Part shown: positions 28,057 through 35,562 of the stretch, one piece after another | Layout of the letters: every line of letters starts with the position of its first letter | How positions within the stretch are numbered: position 1 is the stretch's first letter | Notes under the pieces: generated by a model | What the model was told of the DNA's origin: nothing | Database searches by the model: none | What the model saw: the letters and a program-made list of their open reading frames with translations, nothing else | Position numbers and translations under genes: made by a program | Origin: Streptomyces sp. ITFR-21 | GTDB lineage: Bacteria; Actinomycetota; Actinomycetes; Streptomycetales; Streptomycetaceae | Assembly (NCBI RefSeq): GCF_031844685.1 | Contig: NZ_CP134605.1 | Span: forward strand, 5,267,001 to 5,331,000 | Direction of reading: 5' to 3' | DNA length: 64,000 nt

Positions 28057-29054
28057 CGGCCCGCTGCGCGGTCTACGGCACCGGATCCTGGGGCACCGCC
28101 TTCGCCATGGTGCTCGCCGACGCCGGCTGCCAGGTCTCGCTGTGGGGGCGGCGCCCCGAACTCGTCGCCGCCATCAACCGCACCCGCACCAACCCCGAGT
28201 ACTTCCCCGGCCTGGAACTGCCCGCCGCGGTCACCGCCACCGCGGACCCGGCCGAGGCCGCCGAGGACGCCGAGTTCGTCGTCCTCGCCGTCCCCTCCCA
28301 GTCGCTGCGCGCCAACCTCACCGCGTGGGCGCCGCTGCTGCACCGGGACGCGGTGCTGGTCAGCCTGATGAAAGGCGTCGAACTCGGCACCGCCAAGCGG
28401 ATGAGCGAGGTCATCGAGGACATCACCCAGGCCGGCCCGGAACGTATCGCCGTCCTGTCCGGCCCCAACCTGGCCCCCGAGATCGCCGCCCGGCAGCCCG
28501 CCGCCTCCGTCGTCGCCTGCCGGGACGAGTCGGTGGCCCGCCGGATCCAGACCGCCTGCCACACCGGGTACTTCCGCCCGTACACCAACACCGACGTGGT
28601 CGGCTGCGAACTCGGCGGCGCGGTGAAGAACGTGATCGCGCTCGCGGTCGGCATCGCCGGCGGCATGGGCCTGGGGGACAACACCAAGGCGTCGCTGATC
28701 ACCCGCGGCCTGGCCGAGACCACCCGGCTCGGGCTGGCGATGGGCGCCGACCCGTACACCTTCGCCGGACTCGCCGGCATGGGCGACCTGGTGGCCACCT
28801 GCTCCTCGCCGCTGTCCCGCAACAACACCTTCGGCCACAACCTCGGCCGCGGCATGAGCCTGGCCGAGACCATCGCCGCCACCAGCCGGACCGCCGAGGG
28901 CGTCAAGTCCTGCGAGTCGGTGGCCGAACTCGCCCGTCGCCAGGGGGTGGACATGCCGATCACCGAGACCGTGGTCGACATCGTGCACAACGGGAAACCG
29001 CCGCTGGTGGCCGTCAAGGAGTTGATGTCACGCTCCGCGAAGCCGGAACGGTAA
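28053..29054 (+). CDS. gpsA: Glycerol-3-phosphate dehydrogenase [NAD(P)+]
   Basis: A 333-residue enzyme that reduces dihydroxyacetone phosphate to glycerol-3-phosphate for lipid synthesis. N-terminal YGTGSWGTAFA is the GxGxxG dinucleotide site. VGCELGGAVKNVIALAVGIAGG holds the catalytic lysine region, and GDLVATCSSPLSRN follows. GTG overlaps the plsC stop. ddlA follows 12 bases later. Confidence 0.97.
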   Translation: MTARCAVYGTGSWGTAFAMVLADAGCQVSLWGRRPELVAAINRTRTNPEYFPGLELPAAVTATADPAEAAEDAEFVVLAVPSQSLRANLTAWAPLLHRDAVLVSLMKGVELGTAKRMSEVIEDITQAGPERIAVLSGPNLAPEIAARQPAASVVACRDESVARRIQTACHTGYFRPYTNTDVVGCELGGAVKNVIALAVGIAGGMGLGDNTKASLITRGLAETTRLGLAMGADPYTFAGLAGMGDLVATCSSPLSRNNTFGHNLGRGMSLAETIAATSRTAEGVKSCESVAELARRQGVDMPITETVVDIVHNGKPPLVAVKELMSRSAKPER

Positions 29055-29066
29055 GGTCACGGCGGT

Positions 29067-30203
29067 ATGAGCAACGTGCAGAAGTCCGACCGCAAACCAC
29101 GGGTGGCCGTCATCTTCGGCGGACGCAGCTCCGAGCACGGAGTGTCGGTGGTGACCGCCGCCAGCGTGCTGCGGGCCATCGACCGCGACAAGTACGACGT
29201 CCTGCCCATCGGCATCACCGCCGGGGGCCGCTGGGCGCTCACCGCCGACGAACCCGAGCGGATGGCCATCGCCGAACGCCGGATGCCCACCGTCGAGCAG
29301 GTCGCCGACCACGAGGGCGCCGTGCTGCTGCCGGTCGACCCGGCCAGCCGCGAGGTCGTCTACACCGAGGCCGGCACCGTGCCCAAGGTGCTCGGCGAGG
29401 TCGACGTCGTCTTCCCGATGCTGCACGGCCCCTACGGAGAGGACGGCACCCTCCAGGGCCTGCTGGAACTCTCCGGTGTCCCCTACGTCGGCTCGGGCGT
29501 CCTCGCCTCGGCCGTCGGCATGGACAAGGAGTACATGAAGCGGATCTTCACCTCGTTCGGGCTGGCCGTCGGCCCGTACACGGTGATCAGGCCGCGGGAG
29601 TGGGACCGCAGCCCCGAGGCGGTGCGCCGCAAGATCACCGACTTCGCCGGCGCGCACGGCTGGCCGCTGTTCGTCAAGCCCGCCAGGGCCGGCTCCTCCT
29701 TCGGCATCAGCAGGGTCGAGGGCCCCGACGGCCTGGACGCGGCGATCACCGAGGCCAGGCGGCACGACCCCAAGCTCATCGTCGAGTCGCTGCTGAGCGG
29801 ACGCGAGATCGAGTGCGGTGTGCTGGAGTTCGAGGACGGCCCGCGCGCCTCGGTGCCCGCCGAGATCCCGCCCGCCACCGCCCACGACTTCTACGACTTC
29901 GACGCGAAGTACATCGACTCCGCCGAGGGCGTGGTGCCGGCCCCGCTCACCGAGCAGCAGACCGCCGAGGTCCGGCGGCTCGCCGTCGCCGCGTTCGAGG
30001 CCGCGTCCTGCGAGGGCCTGGTCCGCGCGGACTTCTTCCTGCTGGGCAGCGGCGAGTTCGTGATCAACGAGATCAACACCATGCCCGGCTTCACGCCCAT
30101 CTCGATGTTCCCGCGGATGTGGCAGGAGAGCGGCGTGGACTACCCCGAGCTCATCGACCGGCTCATCCAGGCCGCGCTGAGCCGGCGGACCGGGCTGCGC
30201 TGA
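29067..30203 (+). CDS. ddlA: D-alanine--D-alanine ligase
   Basis: A 378-residue ATP-grasp ligase making the D-Ala-D-Ala dipeptide for peptidoglycan. N-terminal VAVIFGGRSSEHGVSVVTA, LHGPYGEDGTLQG, then PLFVKPARAGSSFGISRV for ATP, and the metal site NEINTMPGFTPISMFP near the end. Nothing around it suggests a vancomycin-type D-Ala-D-Lac ligase: no vanH or vanX is adjacent. It ends before a 14-bp hairpin. Confidence 0.96.
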   Translation: MSNVQKSDRKPRVAVIFGGRSSEHGVSVVTAASVLRAIDRDKYDVLPIGITAGGRWALTADEPERMAIAERRMPTVEQVADHEGAVLLPVDPASREVVYTEAGTVPKVLGEVDVVFPMLHGPYGEDGTLQGLLELSGVPYVGSGVLASAVGMDKEYMKRIFTSFGLAVGPYTVIRPREWDRSPEAVRRKITDFAGAHGWPLFVKPARAGSSFGISRVEGPDGLDAAITEARRHDPKLIVESLLSGREIECGVLEFEDGPRASVPAEIPPATAHDFYDFDAKYIDSAEGVVPAPLTEQQTAEVRRLAVAAFEAASCEGLVRADFFLLGSGEFVINEINTMPGFTPISMFPRMWQESGVDYPELIDRLIQAALSRRTGLR

Positions 30204-30204
30204 G

Positions 30205-30241
30205 CCGGCGGACGCGGGCCCGCCCGACCCGCGTCCGCCGG
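30205..30241. terminator. Bidirectional terminator between ddlA and the DUF3515 gene
   Basis: A perfect 14-bp inverted repeat (30205-30218, CCGGCGGACGCGGG, and 30228-30241) with a nine-base loop, immediately after the ddlA stop and 24 bases before the end of the convergent gene. Confidence 0.75.
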
Positions 30242-30264
30242 GCCGGCCCCGGAGAGGACCCTCC

Positions 30265-30759
30265 TCAGATCCCCTCCGGGACCGAGCGCCTGACCGGTGC
30301 GGCGAGATCCACCAGCGGGCCGGCGTCGTGGGCGTACTCCGGCGGCAGGTACAGCTCCACGTACGCCTTGCGCAGCGTCGTGGTCATCCGGACGCCGCCG
30401 TCGCGGTCCTGCTCGAAGGACCACGTCACGCCGCCCACCGAGGCGGCCGGGGTATCCGGATCCGCGTCCACCGCCGGCCGCGGCACCCCGCAGCGCAGCA
30501 CCACCGTCGGGCGGCCCCACCCGGCGACCAGATCGGATCGCGGCTTGAGATCATGCCTCGGGAGGCCGTTGAGCCTCGACGGCAGCAGAGCGTGCAGCGC
30601 GGCGCAGTACCCGGCGGTCCGCCGGTCGGTGACCGGCACCGCTACCTTGTCGTCCGTACCGGTCCGGAACGCACCGGAGCCGGCCGCGTAGGCCGCCGCC
30701 GCGCACAGGCATGCGACGGCGGACACGGCGATCCATAGGGCCCTGCGGTGGGGTCTCAC
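30265..30759 (-). CDS. DUF3515 membrane-anchored/secreted protein
   Basis: A 164-residue protein with an N-terminal hydrophobic segment (about 9-27), followed by a DUF3515-type domain with a CAALHALLPSRLNGL region and a second Cys in VLRCGVP, so one disulfide is likely outside the membrane. Function unknown. It follows the Lrp-domain gene on the same strand after a small hairpin. Confidence 0.8.
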   Translation of the reverse strand: MRPHRRALWIAVSAVACLCAAAAYAAGSGAFRTGTDDKVAVPVTDRRTAGYCAALHALLPSRLNGLPRHDLKPRSDLVAGWGRPTVVLRCGVPRPAVDADPDTPAASVGGVTWSFEQDRDGGVRMTTTLRKAYVELYLPPEYAHDAGPLVDLAAPVRRSVPEGI

Positions 30760-30775
30760 CGGCTGAGCATATGAA

Positions 30776-30795
30776 GAGCCCCCGGAAAGGGGCTC
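30776..30795 (-). terminator. Short hairpin after the Lrp-domain gene
   Basis: A 7-bp inverted repeat GAGCCCC/GGGGCTC with a six-base loop, ten bases beyond the Lrp-domain stop and before the DUF3515 start. Confidence 0.45.
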
Positions 30796-30804
30796 GGTGG
30801 GGGA

Positions 30805-31038
30805 CTAGATATGCACGACCGGACAGGTGATGGTTCTGGTGATGCCGTCCACTTGCTGGACTCTGGCGACCACCATGCGGCCGAGTTGGTCGACCGTGTC
30901 GGCCTGGGCCCGGACGATGACGTCATAGGGACCCGTGACGTCCTCGGCCTGGATGACTCCGTCGATCTTGGAAATCACCTCCGCTACTGCCGAGGCCTTG
31001 CCGACCTCGGTCTGGATCAGGATGTACGCCTGTACCAC
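30805..31038 (-). CDS. Stand-alone Lrp/AsnC ligand-binding (RAM) domain protein
   Basis: A 77-residue protein made only of the Lrp/AsnC effector domain, without a DNA-binding helix-turn-helix. It contains AYILIQTEVGKASAVAEV and the GPYDVIVRAQADTVDQLG block with the amino-acid-binding loop. Such proteins form ring oligomers and may tune other Lrp proteins. GTG at 31038 is chosen because GGAGG lies four bases upstream. Confidence 0.88.
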   Translation of the reverse strand: MVQAYILIQTEVGKASAVAEVISKIDGVIQAEDVTGPYDVIVRAQADTVDQLGRMVVARVQQVDGITRTITCPVVHI

Positions 31039-31208
31039 GGAACCTCCAGGGCGGCTTCGAGGATCATGTGGGAAGGGGGACGCCACGTTATCGCGTCGTC
31101 GCGCACAGCGGGGAGACCCGCGCGGTACCCGACCCCCGTATTGCCGGGAAACACCTGCCGGAAGCGGCGTCCGCCGCGACCGGCACCGAGATCGAAGGGG
31201 ACCAACTG

Positions 31209-32174
31209 ATGAAGGGGACTGTCGGCGAGCTGGGGGAGTTCGGGCTGATCCGGGAACTCACCTCCCGGCTGACCTCGACACCCGCCGTCCAGCTCGGTCC
31301 CGGCGACGACGCCGCCGTGATCACCGCGCCCGACCGACGGGTGGTGGCCACCACCGACATCCTCCTGGAAGGCCGCCACTTCCGCCGCGACTGGTCCACC
31401 GCCTACGACGTCGGCCGCAAGGCCGCCGCGCAGAACCTCGCCGACATCGCGGCCATGGGCGCGGTGCCCACCGCCGTCCTGCTCGGCCTGGTCGTCCCCG
31501 CCGAACTCCCGGCCACCTGGCCGGTCGAGCTGATGGACGGCATCCGCGACGAGTGCCAGGTCGCGGGCGCCGCGGTGGTCGGCGGCGACGTCGTACGCGG
31601 CGACACCATCACGGTGGCCGTCACCGCACTGGGTGACCTGCGCAACCGGCCGCCCATCACTCGTTCGGGGGCGCGGCCCGGCAACCTTGTCGCGGTCACC
31701 GGCTGGCTCGGCTGGTCCGCCGCCGGACTCGCCGTCCTCTCCCGCGGCTTCCGCTCACCGCGCGCCTTCGTGGAGGCCCACCGCCGGCCCGAACCGCCCT
31801 ACGACGCCGGTCCCGCCGCCGCCGACCTCGGCGCCACCGCCATGACCGACGTCAGCGACGGCCTGGTCGCCGACCTCGGCCACATCGCCGCCGCCAGTGG
31901 TGTGGACATCGACCTGCGCGCCGCCGACATCGACGTACCGGCCCAGATGTCCGACATCGGGCAGGCCGTCGGCGTCGACCCGCTGCAGTGGGTGCTCACC
32001 GGCGGCGAGGACCACGCGATCGTCGCCGCGTTCCCCCGCGACGTGAAACTCCCCGCCCGCTGGCGCGTCATCGGCGCGGCCGCGGCGCCGGCCGGCCGCA
32101 TCCCCCAGGTCACCGTCGACGGCGCCCCCTGGGACACGGCCGGCGGCTGGGACCACTTCGGGGAGCAGGTGTGA
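31209..32174 (+). CDS. thiL: Thiamine-monophosphate kinase
   Basis: A 321-residue kinase producing thiamine diphosphate. N-terminal LGPGDDAAVI is the Mg-ATP acidic motif, TTDILLEGRHFRRD the substrate region, GGDVVRGDTI and TDVSDGLVADLGH the second half, and LTGGEDHAIVAAF near the end. ATG at 31209 gives the normal family N-terminus. It overlaps thiD by four bases (GTGA), so the two thiamine enzymes are coupled. Confidence 0.96.
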   Translation: MKGTVGELGEFGLIRELTSRLTSTPAVQLGPGDDAAVITAPDRRVVATTDILLEGRHFRRDWSTAYDVGRKAAAQNLADIAAMGAVPTAVLLGLVVPAELPATWPVELMDGIRDECQVAGAAVVGGDVVRGDTITVAVTALGDLRNRPPITRSGARPGNLVAVTGWLGWSAAGLAVLSRGFRSPRAFVEAHRRPEPPYDAGPAAADLGATAMTDVSDGLVADLGHIAAASGVDIDLRAADIDVPAQMSDIGQAVGVDPLQWVLTGGEDHAIVAAFPRDVKLPARWRVIGAAAAPAGRIPQVTVDGAPWDTAGGWDHFGEQV

Positions 32175-33103
32175 GCCGGGACCGGGACCGTACGGGAGGC
32201 GGCGGCTTCCCCGGCGGCTTCGTCGTCGGCTTCCCCGGCGGTTTTCCCGGTGGCTTCCCCGGCGGGTTCGGCGGCGGCCCCCCGGCCGGTCCCAGCGGCG
32301 GACCGGGCGCCGCCACGCCGGCCCGCGTCCTCACCGTCGCCGGGTCCGACTCCTCCGGCGGCGCCGGTGTCCAGGGGGACCTCAAGACGATGTCCGCCCT
32401 CGGCGTGCACGGCATGAGCGTCGTCACCGCCGTCACGGCGCAGAACTCCCTCGGCGTGCACGGCGCCTGGGAACTGCCGGTGGCGGCGGTCCGCGCCCAG
32501 TTCCGCGCGGTGGTCGACGACATCGGCGTCCAGGCGGTGAAGACCGGCATGCTGTCCTCCGCCGCGATCGCCGCCACCGTGGCCGACCTGCTCGCCGGGC
32601 TGGACGTACCGGTGGTCGTCGACCCGGTCGGGGTCTCCAAGCACGGCGACCCGCTGCTCACCCCCGACGCCCTGGACGTGGTACGCAGCCGGTTACTGCC
32701 CACCGCCACCGTCGCCACCCCCAACCTGGACGAGGTGGCGCAGCTGACCGGGGTGGTCGTCACCGACGAGGCCGCCATGCGGACCGCCGCCCGCGTACTG
32801 CTCGCCTACGGGCCCCGGTGGGCGCTGATCAAGGGCGGCCACCTGCCGGACCCGGCGCAGGCCGTCGACCTGCTCACGGACGGCCGGCAGGAGCACTGGC
32901 TGCGGGCGCCGCGGCACGCCAACCGGCACACCCACGGCACCGGCTGCACCCTGGCCAGCGCGATCGCCTCGTACCTCGCCCTCGGCCACCCGGTACCGGA
33001 GGCCGTCGGCCTGGCCAAGACCTATGTCAGCGGCGCGATCGCCGCGGGCTTTCCGCTGGGCGAGGGCACCGGACCGGTCGACCAGGGCTGGCGGGCACGC
33101 TGA
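32171..33103 (+). CDS. thiD: Hydroxymethylpyrimidine (phosphate) kinase with FPGG-repeat extension
   Basis: A 310-residue ribokinase-fold enzyme acting in pyrimidine phosphorylation for thiamine. The core starts at VLTVAGSDSSGGAGVQGDLK near residue 53 and includes VVDPVGVSKHGDPLL and the anion-hole/catalytic NRHTHGTGCTLASAIA. The first 50 residues are unusual: Gly/Phe/Pro repeats (GGFPGGF units) followed by GGPPAGPSGGPG. The extension is in frame from the coupled GTG start and is absent from normal ThiD. A later start would break the overlap with thiL. Confidence 0.94.
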   Translation: MSRDRDRTGGGGFPGGFVVGFPGGFPGGFPGGFGGGPPAGPSGGPGAATPARVLTVAGSDSSGGAGVQGDLKTMSALGVHGMSVVTAVTAQNSLGVHGAWELPVAAVRAQFRAVVDDIGVQAVKTGMLSSAAIAATVADLLAGLDVPVVVDPVGVSKHGDPLLTPDALDVVRSRLLPTATVATPNLDEVAQLTGVVVTDEAAMRTAARVLLAYGPRWALIKGGHLPDPAQAVDLLTDGRQEHWLRAPRHANRHTHGTGCTLASAIASYLALGHPVPEAVGLAKTYVSGAIAAGFPLGEGTGPVDQGWRAR

Positions 33104-33104
33104 A

Positions 33105-33134
33105 AAGCCGGTCCACCCTCGGGTGGACCGGCTT
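33105..33134. terminator. Bidirectional terminator between thiD and rpmB
   Basis: A perfect 14-bp inverted repeat (33105-33118, AAGCCGGTCCACCC, and 33121-33134) with a tight loop, starting just after the thiD stop between convergent genes. Confidence 0.75.
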
Positions 33135-33162
33135 CAGGTAGCCGCAAGGCTGCGCCGCTACG

Positions 33163-33348
33163 TCAGCGCGAGACCTTGCCGGCCTTGATGCACGAGGTGC
33201 AGACGTTGAGCCGCTTCGGCGTCTTCCCGACAACCGCACGCACGCGCTGGATGTTGGGGTTCCAACGACGCGGGGTACGGCGGTGTGAGTGGGAAATGCT
33301 GTTGCCGAAGCCCGGCCCCTTGCCGCAGACGTCGCAGTTGGCAGCCAC
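33163..33348 (-). CDS. rpmB: 50S ribosomal protein L28
   Basis: A 61-residue L28. The start is GTG, with GGAG nine bases before it. It keeps four cysteines, CDVC and CTSC, the zinc-binding (C+) form. Streptomyces genomes usually also have a C-minus copy used under zinc limitation. The core HSHRRTPRRWNPNIQRVRA is diagnostic. A 934-residue open frame in the same register upstream is an artefact of GC content. Confidence 0.96.
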   Translation of the reverse strand: MAANCDVCGKGPGFGNSISHSHRRTPRRWNPNIQRVRAVVGKTPKRLNVCTSCIKAGKVSR

Positions 33349-33612
33349 GGGACACTCCAAGACTTCAGATGCATTTACGATGAAAAGCCCGAGAGAGCCC
33401 CGGGCAACCGGAGCAGCATACAACGGCCGCTCCCGTACAGCGAAACTACCACGGACCGAGCACCGCCCCCGACCGCGCGCCCGGCCCGGTCCGCCCGGCG
33501 GCGCCCCGGCAGACCACGGCGCACCTCCGCGGCGCCCGACCGCGGTGGCGCGCCGCCGCACGGATACCCTCACCAGCAGCAGCCCCACGTTCCGGTGTCC
33601 CAGGAGGACCTG

Positions 33613-35505
33613 TTGCCGCCCTCGCTCGACGCTTCCGCGGTGCGCGCCTGGTGCCGACTGTCCCTCAAGGCGCTGGGGCGGGCCCGCGAGGAGATCGACG
33701 CGATCAACGTCTATCCGGTCGCCGACGGCGACACCGGCACCAATCTCTACCTGACCGCCGAGTCCGCCGCCCAAGCGGTCGAGGCGGTCTTCGCGGGCCG
33801 CGCCGCCGACCGGCCGCCGACCCTTCCCGAGTGCCTGCGGGCCATGTCCCACGGCGCCCTGATCGGCGCCCGCGGCAACTCCGGCACGATCCTGGCGCAG
33901 TTGCTGCGCGGCATGAACGAGGCGTTCGCCCCGCCGGGGGGCGTGGCCGCCGAGCAGCCCGGGGACTGCGATCGGCTCGCGGACCGGGGCCGCGGCCCCT
34001 GCCGGCCGGGGGCGGCGGACGGCGGCCCGGCCGCAGGCAGGGGCGCCGGACCGCTGGCGGCCGCGGCCGGTCACCTGCCGCAGGGCCCGGTCGCGGACGA
34101 CGGGGATCTTTCCGCCGCCGTCCTGCGCCGCGCGCTGCTCGCCGCCGCCGACTCCGCCTACGAGGCGGTCGCCCGGCCGGTCGAGGGCACCATGCTCAGC
34201 GTCGCCAAGGGCGCGGCGCACGCGGCCCGCGACACCGGCGGCGGCCTCGCCGAGGTCGTCCGGGCCGCCCACACCGGGGCGCTGGCCGCCCTCGCCGGCA
34301 CTCCAGGCCAGCTCGGCGTCCTGCGCCGGGCCGGCGTGGTGGACGCGGGCGGCCTCGGCCTGGTGGCCGTCCTCGGCGCGCTGTGCGAGGCGGTGACCGG
34401 GCAGGCCCCGGTCGGCCCGGTGCCCGGCGCGGCCGGCGGCGCCGGTACGTCCTTCCGGCACGGGCCCCTGCCCGTCCCCGCGCGGCCGGCCGGCGGCGGG
34501 GGAGGGGACGAGGGCGGATCCGACGGGTACGGGGACGCTGACGGCGGCCAGGATGCCGTGCCGGTCTGCACCGAGGAGGACCGCACCGGCCAGGACGGCC
34601 CCGCCTTCGAGGTGATCTTCCTGCTGGAGGCCGCCGACCACGAGTCCGTCCGCACGCTGCGCGACCGGCTCGACGCCCTCGGGAACTCCCTGGTGGTGGT
34701 CGGCGGCGACGGCCTGTGGCACGTGCACGTCCACGTCGACGACGTCGGCGCCGCCGTGGAGGCCGGCATCGCGGCCGGCCGCCCGTACCGGATCCGCGTC
34801 ACCCACTTCGGCGCGCAGGCCGACCGCCCTGCCACCGGGCGGGCCCACCGGGCCGTCGTCGCCGTCGTCCACGGGGACGGCCTGGCCGGGCTCTGCGCGC
34901 AGGCCGGCGCGACCGTCGTCGCCGTCCGCCCCGGTGAGCAGCCCGCAGGCGGCGAGATCGCCGCCGCCATCCGCCGTGCCCACGCCCGCGAGGTCGTCCT
35001 GCTGCCCAACGACACCGAGCTGCGCCACGCGGCCGGCGCCGCCGCGGAGCAGGCCCGCGCCGCCGGGGTCCGGGTCGCCCTCATCCCCACCCGGTCCGCC
35101 GTCCAGGGCCTGGCCGCCCTCGCCGTCCACGACCCCTCCCGGCACTTCGACGAGGACGTCGTCGCCATGACGGCCGCGGCCGGCGCCACCCGGTACGCCG
35201 AACTCGCCGTCGCCGAGCACCGCTCGTGGACCATGGCGGGCATCTGCCAGGCGGGCGACGTCCTCGGCCTGATCGACGGCGACGTGGCCGTCATCGGATC
35301 CGACCTCGCCGGCACGGCCGCCACCGTCCTCGACCGCATGCTCGCCGCAGGCGGCGAACTCGTCACCCTGATCCCCGGCACCGGCGCCGACCCCGGACTC
35401 GTCCCCCGCCTGGAGTCCCACATCCGCGCCGCCCACCTCGCCGTCGACACGGTCAGCTATCCCGGCGGCCCGCAGTCCGTCCCGCTCCTGATCGGCGTCG
35501 AGTAG
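33613..35505 (+). CDS. FakA/YloV-like DAK2-domain kinase
   Basis: A 630-residue protein. The N-terminal DAK2 (DhaL-like) domain has NVYPVADGDTGTNL, with the aspartates that bind Mg-ATP, and ALIGARGNSGTILAQLLRG. A Gly/Ala-rich insertion (about residues 115-155) follows, then the second half of the domain and a C-terminal FakA/YloV part. FakA proteins phosphorylate fatty acids held by FakB (DegV) partners; none is seen nearby. TTG at 33613 is chosen because AGGAGGA lies five bases upstream; GTG at 33595 has no site. It leads towards recG with 57 bases between. Confidence 0.85.
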   Translation: MPPSLDASAVRAWCRLSLKALGRAREEIDAINVYPVADGDTGTNLYLTAESAAQAVEAVFAGRAADRPPTLPECLRAMSHGALIGARGNSGTILAQLLRGMNEAFAPPGGVAAEQPGDCDRLADRGRGPCRPGAADGGPAAGRGAGPLAAAAGHLPQGPVADDGDLSAAVLRRALLAAADSAYEAVARPVEGTMLSVAKGAAHAARDTGGGLAEVVRAAHTGALAALAGTPGQLGVLRRAGVVDAGGLGLVAVLGALCEAVTGQAPVGPVPGAAGGAGTSFRHGPLPVPARPAGGGGGDEGGSDGYGDADGGQDAVPVCTEEDRTGQDGPAFEVIFLLEAADHESVRTLRDRLDALGNSLVVVGGDGLWHVHVHVDDVGAAVEAGIAAGRPYRIRVTHFGAQADRPATGRAHRAVVAVVHGDGLAGLCAQAGATVVAVRPGEQPAGGEIAAAIRRAHAREVVLLPNDTELRHAAGAAAEQARAAGVRVALIPTRSAVQGLAALAVHDPSRHFDEDVVAMTAAAGATRYAELAVAEHRSWTMAGICQAGDVLGLIDGDVAVIGSDLAGTAATVLDRMLAAGGELVTLIPGTGADPGLVPRLESHIRAAHLAVDTVSYPGGPQSVPLLIGVE

Positions 35506-35562
35506 CGCGCCGGAGGCACCCTCCGGGGCGGTGCCGGCGCGCTGTCGGTGCGGTAGGCGAAG

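Noticed and set aside
29067..30203. Vancomycin-type D-Ala-D-Lac ligase
   Set aside because: The gene is in a housekeeping lipid/wall operon and has no vanH or vanX partner nearby.
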